Positions 8,023 through 15,900 of a DNA stretch of 25,866 nucleotides are shown here, one piece after another. The translations under genes and the position numbers were made by a program. Below the pieces are notes generated by a model. It saw nothing but the letters and a program-made list of their open reading frames with translations, ran no database searches and was not told the DNA's origin. Every line of letters starts with the position of its first letter. Positions within the stretch are counted from its first letter, which is position 1. The DNA comes from CAZHOV01 sp964534315 (lineage in GTDB: Bacteria > Bacteroidota > Bacteroidia > Chitinophagales > Saprospiraceae). The stretch covers positions 1 through 25,866 of the forward strand of contig CAZHOV010000078.1 of NCBI GenBank assembly GCA_964534315.1, given 5' to 3'.

Positions 8023-8030
8023 CAAATATA
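8023..8030 (-). promoter_or_regulatory. -7 promoter element of the ECF sigma operon (TATATTTG)
   Basis: On the minus strand TATATTTG matches TAnnTTTG exactly, 41 bp before the ATG at 7981, predicting a ~35-nt leader. It supports the shorter start of the sigma gene. Upstream of it lies the octamer and 62-bp repeat tract. Confidence 0.55.
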
Positions 8031-8066
8031 ATAAAATTAGAGGCAAAAGGAACCGGGGGACCAGAG

Positions 8067-8214
8067 GACCAGATCAGTCTGAAGGACTGACATCCCCCCA
8101 ACTAGCGGCAACGCCCCTAGCACCAGAGCACCAGAGGACCAGAGGACTAGAAGACCAGATCAGTCTGAAGGACTGACATCCCCCCAACTAGCGGCAACGC
8201 CCCTAGCACCAGAG
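8067..8214. repeat. Two direct copies of a 62-bp unit (8067-8128 and 8153-8214)
   Basis: The two 62-bp copies are identical and start 86 bp apart. Each contains a 6-bp stem TCAGTC/GACTGA with a 5-nt loop. Each also holds a second small hairpin CTAGCG-GCAA-CGC-CCC-TAG, which would have a GNRA-type GCAA loop and a CCC bulge. The gap between copies is filled by degenerate octamers. No coding potential is evident; the ORFs that cross it are repeat artefacts. Confidence 0.9.
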
Positions 8215-8266
8215 GACCAGAGGACCAGAGGACCGGAAGACCAGAGGACCAGCGAACCAGAAACCA
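8118..8266. repeat. Degenerate octamer tandem repeats (ACCAGAGG family)
   Basis: Units of the form ACCAGAGG, with variants such as ACTAGAAG and ACCGGAAG, run through 8120-8160 and again through 8207-8262, and also appear near 8059-8072. The 8-bp period matches that of the unrelated ACGAGGTG array at 6450, pointing to a general octamer-expansion habit of this genome. Together with the 62-bp units it fills most of the 383-bp gap between the sigma gene and the DUF5777 gene. Confidence 0.85.
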
Positions 8267-8270
8267 GGGA

Positions 8271-8341
8271 ATGCAAAATATCACTGCTACTCCTGATAAA
8301 TATCATCTTTTCCAAAGATTGAAAACTGTTCCTTTGGCAAA
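8271..8341 (+). repeat. 71-bp interspersed repeat, left copy flanking the copper module
   Basis: Starting at ATGCAAAATATCACTG, this stretch aligns without gaps to 25589-25659 in the same orientation, 61 of 71 positions identical. It contains an inverted repeat CCAAAG...CTTTGG (14-nt loop). It lies 23 bp beyond the stop of the last gene of the minus-strand module, while its partner lies 106 bp before the first. Confidence 0.85.
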
Positions 8342-8364
8342 GCAAAATCACCGTCATTATTTAT

Positions 8365-9270
8365 TTAAAACTCTTTTATTTTAGGCTTAACGATGGTAAA
8401 TACTCTGGAAACATTGAATCCAAAGTGGATATCGCCATCTAGCCAATTGCCAATCGTTTCTGTTACAAAGCCTTTTTCAATCATGGAAGTGGAATTGGTA
8501 AAATGGAGTTGAAAAACATGACCACCGGTTTCGATGTCAAATCCTATCGAAAGAGAATTTCGGTAACCATCTGCTAATTGATCGGGAAATACGGGAATGT
8601 ACTCAAAATTGACAGCCACTCGCTTGTTTAATTTCACTCTTCCCGCCAGTGCAACGGCAAATACATCGTTGCTTTCTTCTGTCGTCCTGACGAGATTACG
8701 ATGTATCATAGTGGGGCTGACCTGAAACGTAATGAAATCATTGAATTTACGTCCGACAATCAGTTGATAAGCATAGAACATGCGAGAGGTAAAATAATTT
8801 TCCCGATCCGGATCCTGAAAACGGATAGATTTGATCGCCGTACTTGCAAAACCGGCAACCGTTACCGGCATTGTTCGTTTTCCGGTACTTTGCCTCAGAA
8901 ACTTATATTTAATAAATCCATCATAAGTCTTTTCAAAGCTACTTCTGCCAATTCCTATCGTTAAGCGATCTGTTACGCCGTAATCCAGCCCTAGCCTGAT
9001 AGAGGCGTTATCGAGACCAAAAAACTCATAAGCTCCGCCATTGATAAAACCAAACCGGTGAGATATTTTCACATCGAGTACGCCTTTTGCAGTACTTTCC
9101 AACGAATGCAAATTAATAACTCTATTGGTTTTGAAACTGGCAGTTGTATACTCGGTGGTTTCCTCTTCCCCTAAGAGAGAAAGCAGGTCATCTTCCTCCT
9201 GAGCAATTGCTGCAATTGAAAGGCACCAACAGGCAAAAAAGAAAATCGCAGGTTTTATCAATGGCTTCAT
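8365..9270 (-). CDS. DUF5777 family beta-barrel protein
   Basis: The 301-aa product has a signal peptide (about 1-23, ending AIAQ). The rest is a series of amphipathic strands with short turns, for example ASIRLGLDYGVTDRLTIGIG and HVFQLHFTNSTSMIEKG, ending in an aromatic-rich terminal strand. This fits an outer-membrane barrel of the DUF5777 family seen in Bacteroidota beside YceI and cytochrome lipoproteins. It is the last gene of the operon that starts at 11573, 22 bp after the YceI gene. The acidic segment after the signal (EEDDLLSLLGEEETTE) is probably periplasmic. A pore or scaffold role for the neighbouring redox proteins is possible, but the family function is not known. Confidence 0.85.
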   Translation of the reverse strand: MKPLIKPAIFFFACWCLSIAAIAQEEDDLLSLLGEEETTEYTTASFKTNRVINLHSLESTAKGVLDVKISHRFGFINGGAYEFFGLDNASIRLGLDYGVTDRLTIGIGRSSFEKTYDGFIKYKFLRQSTGKRTMPVTVAGFASTAIKSIRFQDPDRENYFTSRMFYAYQLIVGRKFNDFITFQVSPTMIHRNLVRTTEESNDVFAVALAGRVKLNKRVAVNFEYIPVFPDQLADGYRNSLSIGFDIETGGHVFQLHFTNSTSMIEKGFVTETIGNWLDGDIHFGFNVSRVFTIVKPKIKEF

Positions 9271-9292
9271 GCTTATTTTTTATAAACTTTAA

Positions 9293-9847
9293 TTACTTAA
9301 CTAAAGGCTGATAATCGATATTTACATCAATTTTCACCTCTTTGGCAATATTATCGCGAACAACCGAAGGAATCTCGATTTTGTAATCTGCTACTTCCAC
9401 AACAAAGCTGGATGAAGCACTATAACTTCCATCAGAAACATTGATAGTCCCTTCTGCTTCTACCGGCTGCGTCTCACCGTGAATAGTCAGATCTCCCTTT
9501 ACCTTTACCGGATAGGTGCCATCTTTTTTCAAATCGACTTCATTCATATTTACCACTTCACCTTTAAATACTGCTTTTGGATACTTGTCGCTTTCCATAT
9601 AATTTTCGTTGAAATGCTCTTGCATCAAAGCTTTTTCAAACTGAAAAGCCTTGATTAACACTGCAAATTCCATACGGCCTGTTTCCGTATCCAATACGCT
9701 GGTAGCTTTCGAATTGTGCGCTTCTATTTTCTCTAATGGAGCATCAGAATAAAAGGAGATTTTCCCTTCACGGGTAAAATGTTTTTGCGCATTGACCATT
9801 GTTACTACACCCATAAAAAAGAGGCAACAAATAATAATTTTTTTCAT
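9293..9847 (-). CDS. YceI family protein (copy 1)
   Basis: YceI proteins are secreted lipocalin-like barrels that bind isoprenoid or other amphipathic ligands. This 184-aa protein has a signal peptide (MKKIIICCLFFMGVVTMVNAQ) and the family pattern. That includes GKISFYSDAPLEKIEA near the start, the HFNENYMESDKYP block (about 85-97), the strand LTIHGETQPVEAEG, and a final IPSVVRDNIAKEVKI. I start it at ATG 9847: an upstream TTG at 9874 would add nine residues in front of a perfect signal peptide. It is clearly paralogous to the YceI gene at 24919-25482, which heads the regulatory operon of the same module. Ligand unknown. Confidence 0.92.
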   Translation of the reverse strand: MKKIIICCLFFMGVVTMVNAQKHFTREGKISFYSDAPLEKIEAHNSKATSVLDTETGRMEFAVLIKAFQFEKALMQEHFNENYMESDKYPKAVFKGEVVNMNEVDLKKDGTYPVKVKGDLTIHGETQPVEAEGTINVSDGSYSASSSFVVEVADYKIEIPSVVRDNIAKEVKIDVNIDYQPLVK

Positions 9848-9896
9848 AAGATTAGATTTTTTTAATCTGAACAATTAAAGAATAGTCATTTAGGGA

Positions 9897-10313
9897 TTAG
9901 TTTTCCACTTCTACGCATCTTACCATTACAACATCCATCAATAACCCGGTACAGATCCCTTTGAAGGACACTTTTTCCCCTGCTTTGAAATCGGTACGAT
10001 CGTGATCGGTTAAATTATCCAGCTGACAGATTACGCTAGCCAAAGGACTTTCTGTTTCGAGCATCAGGCTGGTATTTCCTTCTTCATCTTTTGTTACTTC
10101 TCGTATTGTTCCGGATACAGTGATTACTTTATCCAGAAATTTTTCGTTGGCGGCAGATTCATCGGTTTCAAACTCTTGGTACAAATTGGAGGCCTTCATT
10201 TCAAAATCGGCTTTTGCCCTTCCTATATTTTTATGCGGTTTATTGTATAAGTAAAAGCCAAAAGCTATACCTAATACAATAAGAATAACTACGTATTTTA
10301 TATACTTCTTCAT
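9897..10313 (-). CDS. OB-fold (tRNA_anti-like) membrane-anchored protein
   Basis: The 138-aa protein has one N-terminal transmembrane helix (about 5-22). An alpha segment follows, then a compact OB-like beta domain (about 60-136) with VITVSGTIREVTKDEEGNTSLMLE and KVSFKGICTGLLMDVVMVRCVEVE. This layout matches the tRNA_anti-like family. Two Cys (in VICQLD and GICTG) and a third in VRCVE lie in the domain. It sits between the monohaem lipoprotein and YceI with ~50-bp gaps, so it is part of the operon. Despite the family name, a periplasmic ligand or partner-binding role is more likely than RNA binding (inference). Confidence 0.8.
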   Translation of the reverse strand: MKKYIKYVVILIVLGIAFGFYLYNKPHKNIGRAKADFEMKASNLYQEFETDESAANEKFLDKVITVSGTIREVTKDEEGNTSLMLETESPLASVICQLDNLTDHDRTDFKAGEKVSFKGICTGLLMDVVMVRCVEVEN

Positions 10314-10367
10314 AATTTCACTTTTTTAGATTGGAAAATGTATGGTGATGGTTTAACGAGTTAATCA

Positions 10368-10745
10368 CTAATTATCAGGAGCTCCAAGGCCGATCCATGC
10401 TTCAATTTTTGCAATCTCGCACTCCAGTAGTTGAGGTGCATTTTTGGGCATAGGGGAGAAACCACTCGTATGTTTAATCGCACCCAGCAACTGGTCATTG
10501 TCAACATATGTCCTAAGGTTTTGATAGCCTTCAAGTGTTATATTTCCATTATTGCTGGCTTGATCATGACATCCATAGCAATTTTCCTGGATAATCGGCA
10601 GCACATCTCCCTGGTAGGTCATATCTTCAGTCTGACATTCAAGTGTCGGATAAAGCTCTTCTTCCACATCGTAGTAACAACCGATCTGATTGACCAGTAT
10701 AGCGAAAAAGATGGCCAGTGATAAAAAGCGATATATAATTTTCAT
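10368..10745 (-). CDS. c-type cytochrome-like lipoprotein, one CxxCH
   Basis: The 125-aa product has a lipoprotein signal with lipidation candidate Cys23 (NQIGCYYD) and one haem-binding motif CYGCH (Cys56, Cys59, His60). GFSPMP supplies a likely axial Met99. Its C-terminal half closely parallels the C-terminal half of the next upstream gene product: both read GAI.H..GFSPMP.N.PQL followed by ..I..I.AWI..GA..N. The two therefore arose by duplication. It should be a membrane-anchored, periplasmic or surface electron carrier. It is the second gene of the operon starting at 11573, 51 bp after the first. Confidence 0.85.
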   Translation of the reverse strand: MKIIYRFLSLAIFFAILVNQIGCYYDVEEELYPTLECQTEDMTYQGDVLPIIQENCYGCHDQASNNGNITLEGYQNLRTYVDNDQLLGAIKHTSGFSPMPKNAPQLLECEIAKIEAWIGLGAPDN

Positions 10746-10796
10746 CCTTACTTTTTTTGTTTTATATCGTCGATTAGAATCTTTTGGTTCAGCTAA

Positions 10797-11573
10797 TTAA
10801 TTGTTCAACGCACCTTCGTCAATCCACGCTTTGATCTGTTTGATGGTACATGCCGATAATTGAGGTTGATTCTGAGGCATCGGAGAAAAGCCAGGCAAAT
10901 GGGCGATAGCCCCGTACAATTGACCCGTATTGGCCGTATTGGCAATATTGGTATAATTGCTTAAGTCTATACCCCCGGAAGGAAAGCTTCCGCTATGACA
11001 GCCTTGGCAGTTAGATTGAATAACCGGTTGTACATCGGCGCTAAAACTCACATTCACCGTATCGCAACCTGAGGCGTCGGGATCACATTCCAGGTCTTTT
11101 GCTCCCTGTAGAATCCATTTTGATATAAGATTAATTTGACTGGTCGTTAGTTTATTATTGGGAGGCGGAGGCATAACCTTATCTTCGTCGTCTTCCGTGA
11201 TCACTTCGAACAGATCACTCGATCCGAGATCAAAAGGTTGCACATCTGCTGTAGCCATCACATTTTCATAGGAATCCAAAATGACCCCGTCGGAGGCAGT
11301 ATTGGCATCATGACAACCACTAAAAGCACAGTTCGAAGCCAGGATAGGCAATACTTCCAGATCAAAATAGACCAGATCCGGGTCGCAGGGCACGCCATTA
11401 TTAGTGGTATCTACCGGATTGTCTGTAGTATCTACTGGATTATCAGTGGTGTCTATGGGATTCATATCATCCATGTCGTCCAAAGTGATCGGATCATGTT
11501 TACATCCTTGTGTAAGAATTATGGAAGAACCGATCAAGGCCAACATGAAAATTAAAAATAAATTCGCTCTCAT
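10797..11573 (-). CDS. Diheme-type cytochrome c lipoprotein with one CX4CH and one CX2CH motif
   Basis: From the ATG at 11573 the 258-aa protein has a lipoprotein signal (Cys24 in LTQGCKH) and a low-complexity Asp/Thr linker with three DTT(D/N)N units (about 41-59). Two cytochrome-like modules follow. Module 1 has CAFSGCH, which spaces the cysteines by four residues (Cys82, Cys87, His88), with Met134 in VMPPPPN. Module 2 has the canonical CQGCH (Cys189, Cys192, His193), with Met232 in FSPMP. An upstream TTG at 11576 would add one Met only; ATG is preferred. It is first in an operon preceded by a -7 element (11596-11603) and a LytTR-like site (11637-11666). Probable surface or periplasmic electron carrier. 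Confidence 0.85.
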   Translation of the reverse strand: MRANLFLIFMLALIGSSIILTQGCKHDPITLDDMDDMNPIDTTDNPVDTTDNPVDTTNNGVPCDPDLVYFDLEVLPILASNCAFSGCHDANTASDGVILDSYENVMATADVQPFDLGSSDLFEVITEDDEDKVMPPPPNNKLTTSQINLISKWILQGAKDLECDPDASGCDTVNVSFSADVQPVIQSNCQGCHSGSFPSGGIDLSNYTNIANTANTGQLYGAIAHLPGFSPMPQNQPQLSACTIKQIKAWIDEGALNN

Positions 11574-11595
11574 CAAGATTATTGATTTTATATAT

Positions 11596-11603
11596 CAAAA
11601 GTA
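11596..11603 (-). promoter_or_regulatory. -7 promoter element of the cytochrome/YceI/DUF5777 operon (TACTTTTG)
   Basis: TACTTTTG on the minus strand fits TAnnTTTG exactly. It lies 22 bp before the ATG at 11573 and 33 bp downstream of the proximal half of the LytTR-like repeat. A T-rich stretch lies about where a -33 element would be. Confidence 0.6.
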
Positions 11604-11636
11604 AGGGTGTTTAATCCCGTAAAAAAGTTAACTTTA

Positions 11637-11666
11637 CTGAACGGGAAAAAACAAGGTCTGAATGAG
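11637..11666 (-). promoter_or_regulatory. Predicted LytTR operator (direct repeat 9-N12-9), cytochrome operon
   Basis: On the minus strand CTCATTCAG (11658-11666) and CCCGTTCAG (11637-11645) are direct repeats separated by 12 bp. LytTR-domain regulators bind two 9-bp direct repeats spaced by about 12 bp with a GTT core. The same pair with the same spacing occurs at 21191-21220. Here it sits in the 101-bp gap between the CusB-like gene and the diheme lipoprotein gene. Confidence 0.7.
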
Positions 11667-11674
11667 CAAAATTA

Positions 11675-12949
11675 TTATTCCCGACGGCTTAGAGAAACGT
11701 TTTTATTATCTGATCGCTCATGTAGCATATTGTTTTTTTGGTTTAAATGAGCTACCGCATCAATTCTAAAGGCACCATTAACTACGATTTGATCGCCCTG
11801 GTCTATTCCGTGCTCAATTAAGTAGTAGTCTCCGAGTTCTGTTCCAAGCTGTACAATCTGTTTTTCAAATACGGGGATACGTTCGAATTCCTCATTCTTT
11901 ATGTAGACAACGGAACTTTCGCCCGTCCATAAAACAGCTGATTTTGGGATTAATGGATAAGCTTTCTCCAGCGGTTTATCTATATTTAGTTTTCCTTTAA
12001 CAAACATACCTGGTTTTAACCATTTTTCTGAATTAGGAACTTCTAATCTTATTTTTCCGACCCTTTTTTCGGGGTCCACAAAAAAATCTACATATTCAAT
12101 ATTGGCCTTAAATAATCGTTGCGGGTGAGCGGGAGTGCTAAACTCAACTTGCTGGTTTTCCTGTATCCATCCCAGGTCTTGTTCAGCCACTTCAAACTCA
12201 GCCCAAACCGTTGATAGATCCACCACCTGATACAGTAATGTAGGGGTCCCCATATGACTGTTTCGTGCGTGATCTCCTTCCCGTGCACTCCTATCCAGAA
12301 CATAGCCTGAAAAATCTGCGTAAACATCTACGGCCTGGTGGTAATCTGGCGAATTGATTAAATGCGCGATTTGCTTAAAGTCAAGCTTCCAGCTTTTTAA
12401 ATTGTTATGCGCTGCACGAATAATAGAAGGCGACTTTGAATTAAACTTGAATGCTTCGATTACTGCAATCAGTTCTTTGGAGTAGATCCTTGCTATGGGT
12501 TGACCTTTTCTAATATATTGACCGGCTTCTTTTACAAACAGTTTTTCTATTCTGCCGGGAAGGTGAGCAATCTGGTTTTTGACATTGGTTTCGTTCAGTT
12601 TGATATTTCCCCTTAACCAAAGGCTTTTTTCAATTTTTTCCACCCGTTTGACGGGTTCTATCTGTATGTTAGCCAAAGCCATTGCCTGGGGAGTAAACCT
12701 AATAAGATCACTTCGGTAATCTGATTCCGATTTTCCTTTAGTTAGCGGCATTGCGCAAACCGGGCAAGTTCCATCTTTTGATTGTTGGACCCCCGGATGC
12801 ATGGAGCAGGTGTATATCAATTCTGAATCGTTACACAATACTATATCATCCGCAGAGTTACCTTCATTTGAAGGAGAAAAAAAATAGCTTCCTATCCTTA
12901 AACCAAGAATAAAAGAAAGCCCAATAAATAACCAGGTAACTTTTTTCAT
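11675..12949 (-). CDS. cusB: RND efflux periplasmic adaptor with heavy-metal-binding finger (CusB-like)
   Basis: The 424-aa protein is a membrane-fusion (adaptor) subunit linking an RND pump to an outer-membrane channel. After a membrane-anchor or signal segment (about 4-22) comes a heavy-metal-binding finger, YTCSMHP...CPVCAMPL, with Cys48, Met50, His51, Cys62, Cys65 and Met67. The usual adaptor order follows: barrel strand, lipoyl half-motifs (GRIEKLFVKEAGQYIRKGQPIARIYS), hairpin, second lipoyl half (VYADFSGYVLDRSAREGDH), and beta-barrel (VWAEFEVAEQDLGWI through FKANIEYVDFFVDPEKRVGKIRLEV). It lies 4 bp after the RND pump gene, so they are co-translated. The finger and pump type point to Cu(I)/Ag(I). 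No outer-membrane factor gene is in the window. Confidence 0.93.
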   Translation of the reverse strand: MKKVTWLFIGLSFILGLRIGSYFFSPSNEGNSADDIVLCNDSELIYTCSMHPGVQQSKDGTCPVCAMPLTKGKSESDYRSDLIRFTPQAMALANIQIEPVKRVEKIEKSLWLRGNIKLNETNVKNQIAHLPGRIEKLFVKEAGQYIRKGQPIARIYSKELIAVIEAFKFNSKSPSIIRAAHNNLKSWKLDFKQIAHLINSPDYHQAVDVYADFSGYVLDRSAREGDHARNSHMGTPTLLYQVVDLSTVWAEFEVAEQDLGWIQENQQVEFSTPAHPQRLFKANIEYVDFFVDPEKRVGKIRLEVPNSEKWLKPGMFVKGKLNIDKPLEKAYPLIPKSAVLWTGESSVVYIKNEEFERIPVFEKQIVQLGTELGDYYLIEHGIDQGDQIVVNGAFRIDAVAHLNQKNNMLHERSDNKNVSLSRRE

Positions 12950-12953
12950 AAGA

Positions 12954-15900
12954 TCAATCTTTTTTAATAAATAATAATAAGGGCACCAGAAACATGGAAA
13001 ATAGTTGAGTCAACATTCCTCCAAATAGTGGTATTGCCATTGGAACCATCAGATCACTACCTATTCCTTCGATCAGTAAAATCGGAAAGATCGCGATCAA
13101 CGTGGTGGCAGTCGTAAGCATTGCCGGCTTGATACGCCGCTTACCAGCCGCTACCAACAGTTCTTTAAGAGAAATTTTCCTGTTTTTTCTTTTTTCCTGA
13201 ACAAAATGCGTCATGAATAATACTCCATCATCGGAAGCAATCCCTAAAAGCGCAATAAAACCGATCCAGACAGGAAGGCTAAAATAAACCGGATCAATTT
13301 GAAAAATACCATGAAAAGCCAAGGCATTGTAAATGCTTAAACATAATAATCCGCCGGACATGGCCAGAAACAGACTTGAAAATAAAATTAATGCCATCAT
13401 TAATGACCTGAATTGCCAATAAAACAAACCGAAAATTAGAGATAATGTAATCGGGATAATCCACCATAATTGACGATCAGTTTTGCGGGATTGATGAAAA
13501 CTTCCGGCGATTTCAATGGTCGTTGCCTCTGGTAGTATCAGTTTTTTTTCATTCCTTTGTTGGTTTAGATATTCCTCTAATTGTCGGGCTACTCGCTGAG
13601 TACTTAATCCTTCTTTTCCTTCCACGGTAATGTAAAGGACCGAAAACCCATTTTCTCCTTTTATTTGCTGAGGCCCCACACGAAAATCTATATCCGTCAG
13701 TTGATGGAGCGGCAACCAGTTTCCTGTAGAAGTAGGTATTTCTATATTTTTAAATTGCTCGATGGAGCTTCGATACTTGAGAGGTAAGCGGATATTTATC
13801 CCATATCTTTCATTATCCTTATACAGATAAGTTTTGGGTATTCCACCTGTTGCTGCCCGAATATATTGATGAATAGTGACGAGTGATACGCCATAATCTG
13901 CCATTGCCTGTCGATTAGGCGTACATTCAAGGTAAGATTTTCCGATTAAGCGATCTGCAAATACAGTAGCCGGATTTAAAAAAGGCGCATCTTTTAATAA
14001 AGACTCTAACTGAAGCGAAAGCAGTTGTAGACCTTTCTGTTGTTTTCCTGTAATCTTTATACCCACATCAGAGTGGAATCCTGATTCAAGCATGATTTGG
14101 CGGGTCTCTATAGGATAAAGCTTTGGAGGTATCGTCAGGCCGGGAATAGTGCGGACGACATCAGTTATTTCTTGCCAAAGGTCATCAGGGTTTTCAATAT
14201 GAGGCCTCCAGTTTATCGTCTTTTCTCCATTTTTGTCTTTTCCAAATCGAGGATGGTAAGTGACTAACACCTCCATCATACTTAGTGGTGCCGGATCAAG
14301 TGGTGAATCTGCTCTTCCTGACTTTCCAACAACTTCCTTTACTTCCGGTAAAGCCTCAATAGCCTGGTTGAGAATGGACAGTAATTCTTTGCTTTCTTCA
14401 ATTCCTGCATGAGGAGCAGTCACCGGCATCAATAAAAATTGGCCTTCATCGAATTCAGGTAAAAAAGATTGCTGGGTAGTACTTCCCCAAAATATACTTA
14501 TCAAGAAAAATATTCCCATTCCCGACAAAACCCATCGTCTATATACGATCATCCAATCCAATAATCGATCATAATACAAAATGACATAATTTGCTATCCA
14601 TAAAATGATCAACATCCCTCCAATGAGATAAAGGCTTTTTACATGAATAAAACCGGCAGGATACCAGGTTACTAAAAGAATAATCAATAAACCGACAATA
14701 ATCAATCGATTATAGCGGGTATTTATTTTAATTTTCTTGGCTGCCCTTCCGAAGTAAAAAAAGATTACCGGAAAAAGGGTAATAGATAATAAGAAAGCTG
14801 CAAACAGGGCGAGTGTTTTGGTCCAGGCAAGGGGAATAAAAAGCTTGCCTGCATCCCCTTCTAAAATAAAAACCGGAATAAAGCCAAGGATAGTAGACGC
14901 CGTAGCGGTAAGAAGTGCCGGACTAATTTCTTCGAGACTCTCCGTTATCAATAATTTCAGGGGTTTTTCGCTGGTATCGCTCCCTTCAAAATTGTCTATT
15001 AACTGAGTACCGATGATGATTCCCATATCAACAATAGACCCGATAGCAATAGCTATTCCCAAAAAAGATAACAAATGTACTTCTATCTCCATCCAAAACA
15101 TTCCTAAGATCACGGCAAAGATAGTGAGTGGAAGCATTGAGCTGATGGCTAAAGCAGGCCAAACCCGGCCGATCAGCACCAATACTACGATGGCTGTTAT
15201 CAGCAATTGTAGCCATAAAGTATGTGTTAAAGTGCTAAAGGTCGTTTCTATTAATTCACTCCGGTCATAATAAGGAACGATCGTCAAACGACTAAGGGCT
15301 CCATCCTGAAGAAACTTACGAGGAAGTGCCTGCTGAATGGCCGGGAGTTTTCTTTTAATGGCATTGATAACTTCAAGCGGGTTTTTTCCAAATTGAGCTA
15401 CTACAAACCCTCCTACCGCTTCCAATCCATTTTTGTTCAGCACTCCCCGACGATCCTTGGGGCCAGAAGAAACATAAGCGATATCCTTTAAGAGGACAGG
15501 AGTATTGCCCTTACTTTTTATCAGAATTTCTCCCAACTCATCAGGATTTTGCAATCGTCCCAATCCCCGCACAATATATTCTGCACGGTTTATTTCAATG
15601 GTTTGACCACTACTTTCCCGGTTTTCCTTCTGAAGTGCCTCTAAAACATCTTTCAGGGAAACCTCTAAATCTATCAGTTTATCGGGCATCAGATCAACCT
15701 GATACGCTTCCTCATAACCGCCGATCGAAGCAACTTCAGCCACCCCCGAAACACTGAGAAACTGATCTTTTACGAATTCATCTTGTATCTTTCTGAGTTC
15801 CTTCAATTCCCATCCGCCAATTATCTGGCCACTACTATCTATTCCTTCCAGCGTGTACCAGAAAATATGACCCAGGGCAGTGGCTTCAGGACCTAATTTC

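Noticed and set aside
7982..8101. N-terminal extension of the ECF sigma factor to 8101
   Set aside because: The added 40 residues come from the 62-bp/octamer repeat tract and the likely promoter TATATTTG; a sigma-2 domain starts normally from ATG 7981.
8067..8262. CRISPR-like array
   Set aside because: There are only two copies of the 62-bp unit, the intervening sequence is octamer repeat rather than unique spacers, and no cas gene is present.
9848..9874. TTG start that would lengthen YceI copy 1 by nine residues
   Set aside because: The ATG at 9847 opens directly into a standard signal peptide.
11616..11645. Inverted CCCGT/ACGGG pair around AAAGTTAACTTT as a palindromic operator
   Set aside because: The outer arms and the inner palindrome are off-centre by one base and the arrangement is absent at 21191; the direct-repeat reading explains both sites.
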